Shown here piece after piece: positions 1-7,397 of a DNA stretch of 64,000 bases. A model generated the notes under the pieces. That model made no database searches and was not told the DNA's origin. It saw only the letters and a program-made list of their open reading frames with translations. The stretch comes from Flavobacteriales bacterium ALC-1. Lineage in GTDB: Bacteria > Bacteroidota > Bacteroidia > Flavobacteriales > Flavobacteriaceae. The translations under genes and the position numbers were made by a program. The stretch covers positions 248,001 to 312,000 of the forward strand of contig ABHI01000003.1 of NCBI GenBank assembly GCA_000171875.1, read 5' to 3'. How positions within the stretch are numbered: the stretch's first letter is position 1; each line of letters opens with the position of its first letter.

Positions 1-290
1 TTGTGATGCCATAACGCATAAGGACCAAAGCGTTGTTCGTCTACAAAATACTCTTTGTCTTTTACATGCGTAATTTCTGTTACCCATTTTGTTTTAATAC
101 CCAAAACAGGTGTAACAATATATTGAATGATTTGTCCAGGAAACATAGGTTTTTCTGCACCAGAAAGAATATTAAAACCCATGTAATCTGGTGTAATAGT
201 CTTTAGGTTTTTAGGACTCGATAAGAACTCCCAAGCTTCCTCTACTGATATTGGTAAACTCTGCTTTTTGTGTAGTGTATATATTTTCAT
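1..290 (-). CDS. SRPBCC-family ligand-binding protein (partial, C-terminus off the left edge)
   Basis: The ATG is the complement of 288-290, and 96 codons stay open to the window edge. The product starts MKIYTLHKKQSLPISVEEAW and then has the START-like pattern FLSSPKNLKTITP and PGQIIQY, with WVTEITHVK and EQRFGPYALWHH further on. This resembles the COG4276 type of SRPBCC protein (helix-grip fold with a hydrophobic ligand cavity). It is the last visible gene of the folE-tspO operon, 33 nt after tspO. In relatives such proteins often sit next to photolyase or SDR genes; that is family knowledge, not shown here. The ligand is unknown. Confidence 0.8.
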   Translation of the reverse strand, partial: MKIYTLHKKQSLPISVEEAWEFLSSPKNLKTITPDYMGFNILSGAEKPMFPGQIIQYIVTPVLGIKTKWVTEITHVKDKEYFVDEQRFGPYALWHH

Positions 291-305
291 TTACTTTTTT
301 TTGGT

Positions 306-325
306 AGCTGAGCGTAGTTGAAGCT
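306..325. repeat. Short dispersed GCTGAGCGTAGTTGAAGC-type repeat
   Basis: The 20 bases AGCTGAGCGTAGTTGAAGCT fill most of the gap between the tspO stop and the SRPBCC start. They match, from memory, the short CTTCGACTACGCTCAGC-like intergenic repeat seen widely in Flavobacteriaceae. The ends AGCT/AGCT are complementary, but the inner part is only weakly symmetric. Only one copy is visible here, so the assignment rests on recall. Confidence 0.3.
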
Positions 326-788
326 AATTATTAAAAACGATATAACCATTAAGTGATGTCGCTATACACAGCCAAATAATATATGGTAGTAATAAATACT
401 TCATTTTACTTAATTTTTCATCTCCAAAACTTATAAAGAAATATAGAATAATTAAGGTTAAACCAATTATAGTAACAAGTGCAACATTGGTTAGGTGTTG
501 ATTGAAGAAGATGTAGTTCCAACTGATGTTAAGTAGCACAGAAATGCTATAAATAGTAATCACATATTTCGATTTTCTAATTGAAAATAAATAGCTTAAA
601 TAAATAGAAAAGCAAATCATTATAAGTGTCCAGGCAGCTCCAAAAACCCAACCTGGGGGTGTCCATGGTGCTTGGTTAAGGCTTGTGTACCATGTAGAAG
701 TTGGTCCATCATTCATTAAGTAACTACCTAATGCTAGTCCACCAAAATTGATTACTAAAAATAGTATGAGTAGATAAACTTTTTTCAA
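324..788 (-). CDS. tspO: TspO/MBR family tryptophan-rich sensory protein
   Basis: 154 aa, five predicted membrane helices. The family signature PWTPPGWVFGAAW lies at residues 41-53, and NISWNYIFF is the usual helix-3 motif. Bacterial TspO proteins bind porphyrins and related ligands in the membrane and take part in stress and tetrapyrrole control. The start is a TTG (complement of 786-788), only one base after the stop of the preceding small gene; it is chosen because it restores the normal N-terminus and length, while the first ATG would remove helix 1. Such tight spacing with a weak start suggests translational coupling. Confidence 0.93.
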   Translation of the reverse strand: MKKVYLLILFLVINFGGLALGSYLMNDGPTSTWYTSLNQAPWTPPGWVFGAAWTLIMICFSIYLSYLFSIRKSKYVITIYSISVLLNISWNYIFFNQHLTNVALVTIIGLTLIILYFFISFGDEKLSKMKYLLLPYIIWLCIATSLNGYIVFNN

Positions 789-789
789 A

Positions 790-960
790 CTAGTTTTGTT
801 TTAAAATATCTATTTGTTCAATGATTTTTTGTGCTTCAGCATACTTTTTATCACTCTCAGCTCTGTTAGTTGTTGACAATTTATGCCAATCTGCCATAAG
901 CTTTTCATATTTGTATTGAAGCTTATCTAATTCTGAAGTCTTTTTGAATAACCCAAACAT
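790..960 (-). CDS. DUF6435 / Lacal_2735-family small protein
   Basis: 56 aa, beginning MFGLFKKTSELDKLQYKYEK and ending EQIDILKQN. It is charged and almost wholly helical, with no membrane segment. The MFGLFKK start, the L-x-x-L-x-x-K-Y heptads and the TNRAESDKKYAEA segment match the small flavobacterial family annotated as Lacal_2735 (DUF6435), whose function is unknown. It lies between glutathione peroxidase (3 nt upstream) and tspO (1 nt downstream), so it is part of the same transcript. Confidence 0.85.
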   Translation of the reverse strand: MFGLFKKTSELDKLQYKYEKLMADWHKLSTTNRAESDKKYAEAQKIIEQIDILKQN

Positions 961-963
961 ATT

Positions 964-1506
964 TTAATTATTTAAGTATTTAGTGATTCTCGAATTCAAT
1001 GGCTTAGTGATAGAGTAGAAGTAGTCTAAGAACTCACCTTTTTCATCTACTAAATACTTCTGAAAATTCCACTTTACAGCAGAATTCTGATTACCATTAA
1101 TTGCTTTTTTTGTCAACCATTCATATAAAGGATGTTGATTACTACCTTTTACATCTATTTTTTCGGTAATTAAGAAGGTTACTCCGTAGTTAATCTCACA
1201 AAACTCTTTAATGTCATTTGAGTCACCAGGTTCTTGTTTTCCGAATTGATTACATGGAATACCTATAACTATTAATTTGTCTTGGTATGTGTCATATAAT
1301 TGTTGCAATTCTCTATACTGAGGTGTAAATCCGCACTTAGAAGCCACATTGACAAATAAGATTTTTTTTCCTATAAAAGCTGACAAATCAATTGGTTTAC
1401 CTTGGAGGCTATTAATTTCAATATTATATATTGATTGTAATGCTTTTTGAGATATAGATTTATCTGTTGTACTCAAGGTGCCAACAAAAGCTTTTAATGG
1501 ATTCAT
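964..1506 (-). CDS. Glutathione peroxidase family protein, thioredoxin-dependent type
   Basis: 180 aa. Peroxidatic Cys58 sits in NVASKCGFTPQY, the second motif PCNQFGKQEPG is at 84-94, and WNF (146-148) completes the Cys-Gln-Trp-Asn site. Cys103 in IKEFCEINYG is at the place of the resolving cysteine in thioredoxin-using members, so thioredoxin rather than glutathione is the likely reductant. There is a cytoplasmic N-terminal extension of about 25 residues and no signal peptide. It probably removes H2O2 and lipid peroxides. It starts 3 nt after the SDR stop, in the same frame. Confidence 0.93.
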   Translation of the reverse strand: MNPLKAFVGTLSTTDKSISQKALQSIYNIEINSLQGKPIDLSAFIGKKILFVNVASKCGFTPQYRELQQLYDTYQDKLIVIGIPCNQFGKQEPGDSNDIKEFCEINYGVTFLITEKIDVKGSNQHPLYEWLTKKAINGNQNSAVKWNFQKYLVDEKGEFLDYFYSITKPLNSRITKYLNN

Positions 1507-1509
1507 AAA

Positions 1510-2196
1510 TTACATTTTGAAGCTTATAATACCACAATCCATTTCAAAAATTTTTCCTGATAATGAAGCTGCTTTATTAGAGAGTAAAAAACCCGCCATA
1601 TCAGCAACCTCCTGTGGTTGTAAATATTTTTTTAGAGGATGACGTTCGTTCATATTATCAACCATCCTTTCATTGCGTAATAGTTTTGATGCTAACTCTG
1701 TGTCTGTTACTGTTGGTGCTATAGCATTAACTCTAATAGTTGGTGCTAATTCAGCACCAAGAGATTTTGTTAATCCTTCTACTGCAGATTTAGATGCAGC
1801 AACACTTGCATGAAATGGCATCCCTAATTTAGTAGCTACTGTACTAAATAAGATAACAGAGGGGTTTTTACCATTTTTTAACGCAGGTAAATATTTTTGC
1901 ACAGCTTTAACAGCACCAAGGACATTGATTTCAAAATCATTCTTAAAATCATCAATACTCAACCTGTTAATGGGTTTTAAATTGATGCTTCCAGGACAGT
2001 ACACCAATCCATCAGCAGCATCTATATTTGGTAATTCATCATTAGTAATATCGCATTCGTAATGCTTTAAGTTATGATGAGATTGCTCAGGTGCTGTTCT
2101 GCTGATATTCACAATCTCATCATAAGAAGAAAGTAAAGATGTTACAATTGCATTGCCTATACCTTTGCTTCCTCCAACTACTATTAATCTTGCCAT
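1510..2196 (-). CDS. SDR-family oxidoreductase lacking the catalytic tyrosine
   Basis: 228 aa Rossmann protein. The nucleotide-binding motif GGSKGIG is at 8-14, Ser118 is the catalytic serine and Lys136 the catalytic lysine. The Tyr of YxxxK is Val132 (segment HASVAASKSAVEG). The rest of the fold is complete, including the TDTELASKLL region and a C-terminal CGI segment. Loss of Tyr argues against a classical dehydrogenase reaction, though related SDRs with an FHASVAA-type segment recur next to photolyase and folE genes as I recall. It lies between the 75-aa protein and glutathione peroxidase, 3 nt from each. Confidence 0.9.
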   Translation of the reverse strand: MARLIVVGGSKGIGNAIVTSLLSSYDEIVNISRTAPEQSHHNLKHYECDITNDELPNIDAADGLVYCPGSINLKPINRLSIDDFKNDFEINVLGAVKAVQKYLPALKNGKNPSVILFSTVATKLGMPFHASVAASKSAVEGLTKSLGAELAPTIRVNAIAPTVTDTELASKLLRNERMVDNMNERHPLKKYLQPQEVADMAGFLLSNKAASLSGKIFEMDCGIISFKM

Positions 2197-2199
2197 GTT

Positions 2200-2427
2200 T
2201 TATGATGCTGTTAAGGGACGCCCTTTTAAGCGCTTTTCAATTTTTTGCTTAATAACTGTAAGACGCTTCATTAAATCCATGAGTTTTGCATCTTTTTCTT
2301 TTTTGTATAATTCGTTTACCTCTAAGATTATATCTTTTGCCTCTCTTGCGGCTATAATTCTGTCACTTGTTGTTTTAAATGAAAACTTTCTGTTTTCGAA
2401 CTCTAAGGCTCTCTCTATTGTATCCAT
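2200..2427 (-). CDS. Conserved-looking 75-aa hypothetical protein
   Basis: The product starts MDTIERALEFENRKFSFKTT and ends KRLKGRPLTAS. It is soluble, charged and helical; residues 28-68 could form a short helical hairpin or coiled coil rich in Lys and Glu. No known domain is recognised. Its reality is supported by its place: ATG 3 nt after the folE stop and TAA 3 nt before the SDR start, in the same frame as both. A partner of the SDR or of FolE is possible but is only inferred from position. Confidence 0.7.
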   Translation of the reverse strand: MDTIERALEFENRKFSFKTTSDRIIAAREAKDIILEVNELYKKEKDAKLMDLMKRLTVIKQKIEKRLKGRPLTAS

Positions 2428-2430
2428 AGA

Positions 2431-3123
2431 TTAATTGTTTAAATAATTTTGTAATTCAGCGATTTTAGAAGCGGTGTTAAATTCACCACCATAATATGTT
2501 GTTACTGTTGCAGATGAATCGTCTTGCACTCCTCTCGAAGATACACATAAATGTTTAGCATCTATAATTACCGCTACATCTTCTGTTTGTAACACAGTTT
2601 TTAGTTCGTTTGCGATTTGATTTGTTAAACGTTCTTGTACTTGAGGACGCTTTGCGTAATACTGTACAATTCTGTTCAATTTAGATAAACCAATTACTTT
2701 ACCAGACGATTTGTAAGCAATGTGCGCTTTACCAATAATGGGTACAAAGTGGTGCTCACAGTTAGAATAGAAGGTTATGTTCTTTTCCACTAGCATTTGA
2801 TTATAATGATACTTATTATCAAACAATGCTATTTTTGGTTTGTTTTTAGGGTCTAATCCAGAGAAAATCTCTTCAATGTACATTTTTGCCACACGATCTG
2901 GTGTGCCTTGTAATGAATCATCGGTTAAATCTAAACCGAGGACGTCCATTATTTCGGAAAATAAAATTGAAATTCTCTTTTTCTTTTCATCATTAGACAT
3001 CTCAAAAGCATTGGGCTTCATTGGTGTGTCTAAACTAGTAAATAAATGATCATCACCAATGTCTTCTGTAGAAAATCCATTAAGTTGGTGACCATTGGTT
3101 TTGGAAGTCAGTTCTGTATTCAT
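2431..3123 (-). CDS. folE: GTP cyclohydrolase I (FolE)
   Basis: 230 aa. It converts GTP to 7,8-dihydroneopterin triphosphate, the first step to tetrahydrofolate and other pterins. Zinc ligands are Cys122 and His125 in NCEHHFVP and Cys193 in HLCVSSRGVQ; GLSKLNRIVQYYAKRPQVQE is the usual conserved core. About 45 non-conserved residues precede the domain, a common length. It is the first gene of the operon, with a 336-bp untranslated gap upstream. Being grouped with peroxidase, SDR and TspO rather than folate genes suggests a stress-related pterin need, for example a photolyase cofactor (inference). Confidence 0.96.
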   Translation of the reverse strand: MNTELTSKTNGHQLNGFSTEDIGDDHLFTSLDTPMKPNAFEMSNDEKKKRISILFSEIMDVLGLDLTDDSLQGTPDRVAKMYIEEIFSGLDPKNKPKIALFDNKYHYNQMLVEKNITFYSNCEHHFVPIIGKAHIAYKSSGKVIGLSKLNRIVQYYAKRPQVQERLTNQIANELKTVLQTEDVAVIIDAKHLCVSSRGVQDDSSATVTTYYGGEFNTASKIAELQNYLNN

Positions 3124-3459
3124 AGAATCTTTTTAATGTGCTGTCTTTAAGTACTCCAAGCTTAAATCAAAGCACGATTTAACGTTTTGAAATAGAGTTG
3201 TTTGTTATTCTTCTTAAGAAAGCAAATTATTCGTTCTTTCTCAAGATTTTATTATTGTTTATCTATATGTCTAAATGGACAATTTCTATACCAAACTAGA
3301 ATTACTGCCAATTAGCTGATAATATTACGAGCTTAAATCGATAATCATGATGTATTACTATAACAATATCTACCTTAATAACGAAACTAGCTATGACTTA
3401 GCATTTAGTCGTTATGAGATTATTTTACTTACGTCATTATGTCATATTACAAATGATAT
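3124..3459. other. Intergenic region upstream of folE, with one small dyad
   Basis: 336 bases without a convincing gene. It must hold the promoter of the folE operon (minus strand), but I see no clean TTTG-N19-TANNTTTG on that strand. At 3268-3281 TGTC-TAAATG-GACA forms a perfect 4+4 inverted repeat 145 bases upstream of folE, which could be a regulator site. A 38-codon plus-strand frame at 3347-3463 (starting MMYYYNNIYLNN) has no recognisable product and runs into the end of the next gene, so it is not called. Confidence 0.4.
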
Positions 3460-4770
3460 CTAAATACTTATATAATTATTAATCTTTATGCTTTCTGCCT
3501 TTAAATCGAACATTAAATTATAAAGACCAAAGAATGTTCTATTTATATAGATAAAATGTTTTGAACCTCTATTACCATTCATATTACGTAATTCGGTGCT
3601 TTTCGAATATTTCTGCCCCATTTCTGAAACTTTATTGAAGAATTCAGGATTAGAAAAGTCAAAGATTTCACTCTGAAACGGCTGTGTAAATAAATTCAAC
3701 AATTCATGAAACATGGTTGAGAAGAATAATATTTCATCTTCTGAGTCATCAGTTCTTAGTATTTCTAATTCATACAGCTTTTGTTTGAAAGCCTCAGCAT
3801 TATTAATACATTCTTTGTCGGCTAGTTCAAAATAGGGTTTATAAAATTCTTCTGGAATTGATTTCATACAACCAAAATCGAGAGCAATTAAATCACCCAA
3901 TTTAGAAACCAAGAAATTCCCTGGATGCGGATCTGCATGTACTTTTTTTAGGTTATGAATTTGGTACATATAAAAATCCCAAAGTGCTTGTCCTAATTGA
4001 TTTGATTTTTCTTGGTCTGCGTTGTGAGCTACAAACTCAGAAAGATGTTCACCTTTCATGTAATCCATAGTTATGATACGCTCAGAAGAGTATTCCTCGT
4101 AATAGTTTGGAAATTTTAAATTTGGAATATGCTTACAAGCATCAACAACAGCTTTACTTTGTTCTATTTCTAAAATGTAATTTGTTTCTTCAGTAAGCTT
4201 GTTCTCAACTTCTTTAAAGTACTTATCAGAGTCTTTTCCTTTGATGTTAAACATTTTTATAGCTATAGGTTTAACCAAAGCTAAATCTGATGCAATACTT
4301 TCAGCAACTCCAGGGTATTGGATTTTCACAGCATATTTTTTCCCATCCTTTTCTGCAATATGGACTTGTCCTATACTGGCAGCATTTACTGAAATTGCGT
4401 TGAAAGTATCAAATAGTTCATCAGGATGTTTCCCGAAATATTTTTTAAATATTTTTATGACTAATGGCGGTGATAATGGTGGAACAGAGAACTGAGATAA
4501 TGAAAATTTCTCCACGTAAGCTTGTGGTAGAATACTCTTTTCCATACTTAGCATTTGCGCAACTTTAAGTGCACTACCTTTTAATTTTTTTAGGCTATCA
4601 TAGATATCTTCGGCATTATTCTGATTGAGACGCTCTTTCGCATCTTCTTTAGAATTTATCATTTTGTCACCATAGTATTTAATATAGTTGACGCCAACTT
4701 TTGCACCAGTAGTTACTAATTTACTAGCTCTAGAAATTTTTGTAATGGGTATGCTGTCTATTGTTTTCAT
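3460..4770 (-). CDS. ABC1/AarF/UbiB family protein kinase-like protein
   Basis: 436 aa. The family's KxGQ-type segment is LKGSALKVAQM (63-73), the alanine-rich loop NAASIGQVHIA is at 129-139, and the ATP-site lysine is Lys149 in YAVKIQYPGV. HADPHPGNFLV is the catalytic loop and LDFGCMKSIP the metal-binding DFG. Members of this family (UbiB, COQ8) are ATPases tied to lipid or isoprenoid quinone metabolism; the target here is unknown. It lies 16 nt after the TetR gene and is probably co-transcribed with it. No signal peptide or clear C-terminal membrane anchor is seen. Confidence 0.92.
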   Translation of the reverse strand: MKTIDSIPITKISRASKLVTTGAKVGVNYIKYYGDKMINSKEDAKERLNQNNAEDIYDSLKKLKGSALKVAQMLSMEKSILPQAYVEKFSLSQFSVPPLSPPLVIKIFKKYFGKHPDELFDTFNAISVNAASIGQVHIAEKDGKKYAVKIQYPGVAESIASDLALVKPIAIKMFNIKGKDSDKYFKEVENKLTEETNYILEIEQSKAVVDACKHIPNLKFPNYYEEYSSERIITMDYMKGEHLSEFVAHNADQEKSNQLGQALWDFYMYQIHNLKKVHADPHPGNFLVSKLGDLIALDFGCMKSIPEEFYKPYFELADKECINNAEAFKQKLYELEILRTDDSEDEILFFSTMFHELLNLFTQPFQSEIFDFSNPEFFNKVSEMGQKYSKSTELRNMNGNRGSKHFIYINRTFFGLYNLMFDLKAESIKINNYISI

Positions 4771-4786
4771 TTATGCTGAATTTATT

Positions 4787-5452
4787 TCAGTATTCATTCA
4801 GATGCATTTTTTCTTTATATATAAATTTACCTAAGTCTATAAGGCTTTTAAAAGGTGTGGTATCAATAAGGTCAAAGCTTGCTCTAACTGATTTTTCTAT
4901 AAATACATCAGTTTTTTCAAATGAAGGAGAGGTGTCGTCCATCCAAAATTTAATAGTTACAAGAAGTTGTAACCAAGCTGTTTCTTTTAGACTTCTATTT
5001 TGTAATCTAGAGAGCTGTTCTTGTTTGAGGTCTAAAGTTTTAATATTTAAATGTTGAATGTAATTAGTGAAACGCTGCTTTAATGGTGATAAAGTTTTCA
5101 ATGATTTCATTGAGATTTTATCGTGCTCAGAAAGCGCATAATTTACATAGCTTCTATTGGCAGTTAGGATTTCAAAAAACGTGTAGTAAAAACTGAGTAG
5201 TTTGTTTCTTGAGTCAAACGTTAAATAATCTTTGCTTTTTTCTAGAACAGAAAGCGCATTATCAAAAAATATTTTGAATATAGATTGCTCTAAGGAATCA
5301 AATGATGTGAAGAACTCATAGAATTTTTGCTCTTCCATATTATTATCTTTCGCAAAGGGATAAATAGTATTTGGCTGCTGACCATGGATTAGAACATAAT
5401 CCATGTAAGCGGTAATAACATCTTGTTGTGTAATTGATTTTTTCTTTGCCAT
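4787..5452 (-). CDS. TetR-family transcriptional regulator
   Basis: 221 aa. An N-terminal helix-turn-helix-like part (about residues 8-50, including QQDVITAYMDYVLIHG and YPFAKDNNMEEQKFYEFFTS) is followed by an all-helical ligand/dimer domain, WLQLLVTIKFWMDDTSPSFE being typical of the C-terminal part. The DNA-binding domain is divergent. It directly precedes the ABC1 gene on the same strand, so that gene is the likely partner or target. The ligand is unknown. Confidence 0.8.
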   Translation of the reverse strand: MAKKKSITQQDVITAYMDYVLIHGQQPNTIYPFAKDNNMEEQKFYEFFTSFDSLEQSIFKIFFDNALSVLEKSKDYLTFDSRNKLLSFYYTFFEILTANRSYVNYALSEHDKISMKSLKTLSPLKQRFTNYIQHLNIKTLDLKQEQLSRLQNRSLKETAWLQLLVTIKFWMDDTSPSFEKTDVFIEKSVRASFDLIDTTPFKSLIDLGKFIYKEKMHLNEY

Positions 5453-5540
5453 CGTTTATGATTTACAATGTAAAGATATAAAATGTTTAACTATTTTTGA
5501 ATAAAGTTAAACAAAATTTAACAAGAATATGTGAATTTAA

Positions 5541-6209
5541 TTAGCAATTGTCGTCACAACAATTATCATCTTTAACCAATTTACAACTTATAACCGCCAA
5601 CCAAGCACCAATAAAAGGTGCAGTGATGTACAACCACAAATGTTGAAGATTGCCAGAAATAACAGCAGGTGCCAATGACCTTGCAGGATTCATAGATGCC
5701 TTAGTCATAGGACCAGCAAACATGGCTTCTAATAAAATAACAGCACCAACTGCAATGGCAGCCATAGTGCCAATTTCTTTACTTCCGGTAGAAACATTAA
5801 TAATTACAACCATAAGAAAGAAAGTAAGTAGTAACTCAAAAATAAAGGCTTTATATGGTTCAAAACCTTCAGTAGGATAAGTATGTCCAAAACTTTGACT
5901 TTCAGGAAATAAAACCCATAAAATTGCAATAGCTAAGAATGCTCCAGTAACTTGAAACAAGATATATTTTGGCACATTTTTCCATTCAAACTTTTTTGCA
6001 AAAGCAAAAGCAATAGTTACTGCTGGATTAAAATGGGCGCCAGAGATTTCACCAAATGCATATATCATTGCCATAACTACAAGTCCCCAAGTTATTGCAA
6101 CTCCAACATGTGTTATATTTCCTCCTGTAATTTCATTAACTGTCATGGCGCCACAACCGCAAAACACCATGGTGAATGTTCCTATAAATTCTGCTATTTC
6201 TTTTTTCAT
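5541..6209 (-). CDS. Aquaporin/MIP channel with a metalloid-type filter, last gene of the ars operon
   Basis: 222 aa, six helices with the two NPA loops HFNPAV (59-64) and MNPARS (173-178). Aligned by eye on E. coli AqpZ, the four filter positions are Trp41, Ala162, Ala171 and Arg177 (AqpZ: Phe43, His174, Thr183, Arg189). Trp and two small residues resemble the plant NIP-I pore (W-V-A-R), which passes arsenite, not a water-only pore. The tail ends DDNCCDDNC, an acidic cysteine cluster unusual for MIP channels. With arsC and arsR upstream and no ArsB or Acr3, it likely lets As(III) out of the cell, as described for AqpS of Sinorhizobium. Confidence 0.9.
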   Translation of the reverse strand: MKKEIAEFIGTFTMVFCGCGAMTVNEITGGNITHVGVAITWGLVVMAMIYAFGEISGAHFNPAVTIAFAFAKKFEWKNVPKYILFQVTGAFLAIAILWVLFPESQSFGHTYPTEGFEPYKAFIFELLLTFFLMVVIINVSTGSKEIGTMAAIAVGAVILLEAMFAGPMTKASMNPARSLAPAVISGNLQHLWLYITAPFIGAWLAVISCKLVKDDNCCDDNC

Positions 6210-6225
6210 TTAATCAGTATTTATT

Positions 6226-6257
6226 CCCTTCATAGGAAGGGTTAGGGTTGGGTTGGG
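6226..6257 (+). repeat. Intergenic repeat with hairpin and four GGG tracts (G-quadruplex motif)
   Basis: CCCTTC-ATAG-GAAGGG (6226-6241) is a 6-bp hairpin, and GGGTTAGGGTTGGGTTGGG (6239-6257) has four G3 runs with loops of 3, 2 and 2 bases. In such AT-rich DNA this is striking. It lies between arsC and the aquaporin gene. As the operon runs on the minus strand, the RNA would carry the C-rich form and the G-rich strand would be the template. Similar CCCTT...GGGTTAGGGTTGGG intergenic repeats are known to me from other flavobacteria. Confidence 0.6.
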
Positions 6258-6272
6258 TTTATTAATTTGAGA

Positions 6273-6899
6273 TTATTTTTTTATATTATAAAAGACATAC
6301 TTCAATTCAGTTGCAATCTGTAAACTACGCTCTTTATATTTTTCAGCTTGTAAAGGTGTATTATCAAAAGCTTTTGGGTCTTCAAAAGTTATAGGTATGC
6401 GTTGTTCTGCACCAGTGATAAACGGACAACCCTTATCAGCACTTGAGCATGTCATAATTGCTGCAAACTCTGTTTCTGGGTTAAAGTCTGCATCAAATGT
6501 TTTTGAAAAACCTATTATTGGATGCGCGATTTTAGAAAATTTAATAGCATAGACAGGGTTAGTCTCACCAGAAAGTTTTTCAATTTTAAAACCAGAACTT
6601 TCTAATGCTTCTGCTGCAGATGGAAATAGGGCTGTAGCTTCTGTTCCACCTGAGTAGCAAAATGTACTATTGATATTAAAATAGTTTGACAAAGTCTGTG
6701 CCCAAACCTGAGACAAATGACTGCGACGCGAGTTGTGTGTGCAGATAAAATTTAAGTTAATAATTGAATGATTGTCTACTTTATTTTGAATAAAATTAAT
6801 TAAAGGTTGTAAAACCTCTTTGCGTTCTGTGCTAATTGTATCAACATTTAACGATTTAATTTCGATTGCTATTTCAGAAAATAGTTCAGAGTTTTTCAT
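6273..6899 (-). CDS. arsC: Arsenate reductase, thioredoxin-coupled (low-Mr phosphatase fold)
   Basis: 208 aa. The CX5R phosphate/arsenate loop is CTHNSRR (Cys53 to Arg59). The redox pair Cys151/Cys158 in TCSSADKGCPF corresponds to Cys82/Cys89 of plasmid pI258 ArsC, and Asp174 in FEDP is the general acid. All three cysteines of the disulfide relay are therefore present, which marks a true arsenate reductase rather than a protein-tyrosine phosphatase. An N-terminal extension of about 45 residues is longer than in pI258. It makes arsenite, which the downstream aquaporin can release. It lies 9 nt after the GNAT gene. Confidence 0.92.
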   Translation of the reverse strand: MKNSELFSEIAIEIKSLNVDTISTERKEVLQPLINFIQNKVDNHSIINLNFICTHNSRRSHLSQVWAQTLSNYFNINSTFCYSGGTEATALFPSAAEALESSGFKIEKLSGETNPVYAIKFSKIAHPIIGFSKTFDADFNPETEFAAIMTCSSADKGCPFITGAEQRIPITFEDPKAFDNTPLQAEKYKERSLQIATELKYVFYNIKK

Positions 6900-6908
6900 T
6901 TATAAATT

Positions 6909-7397
6909 TTAAGTTCCAATGATTTTACTTCTACGTTCAAGAATAATATTATTAAGCCACTTTCCGTTAAGATTACCAATCTTTTCGCGATAACCAATTT
7001 GTCTAAAGCCGCAGTTTATATGCATTTTAATACTGATTTTATTGGCTTCCATAATTCCAGCTTGTAAGGTCCAAATGTTGTTAACTTCACTGACTTTTAT
7101 TAAAGATTTTAATAATTTGGTTCCAATACCTTTTCCACTTTTATTTTTTGCCACATAAACACTCACTTCAGCAACACCACGATAGGCCTTCCTTTTAGAA
7201 GTCGCTGATAATGCTGCCCAACCTAGCATATTGTTGTTATGCATTAACGCAATTCTTGCAAATGTTAAATGTGCTTTATCCCAATCTTCCCAATTTGGCA
7301 CAACCGTTTCAAAAGTGGCACAACCAGTTTTTATACCATCAGCATATATCTTCGAGACATCATCGTAGTTAGCTTTAGATATATTTACTAAGTTCAT
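6909..7397 (-). CDS. GNAT N-acetyltransferase, ArsN / phosphinothricin acetyltransferase-like
   Basis: 162 aa. The acetyl-CoA loop is KSGKGIG (86-92) after VAEVSVYV, and the sequence GWAALS, IWTLQAGI, NCGFRQIGYREKIG is the standard signature of the phosphinothricin acetyltransferase group. Members found in ars operons (ArsN) acetylate organoarsenicals such as arsinothricin. Its start follows the DUF6428 stop with no spacer, so the two are translationally coupled. The exact substrate cannot be read from sequence; arsinothricin or methylated arsenicals are the natural guess. Confidence 0.88.
   Translation of the reverse strand: MNLVNISKANYDDVSKIYADGIKTGCATFETVVPNWEDWDKAHLTFARIALMHNNNMLGWAALSATSKRKAYRGVAEVSVYVAKNKSGKGIGTKLLKSLIKVSEVNNIWTLQAGIMEANKISIKMHINCGFRQIGYREKIGNLNGKWLNNIILERRSKIIGT

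Noticed and set aside
3347..3463. A 38-codon plus-strand frame starting MMYYYNNIYLNN in the folE upstream gap
   Set aside because: Such a length is expected by chance in AT-rich DNA, it has no recognisable features and it runs into the 3' end of the convergent ABC1 gene.
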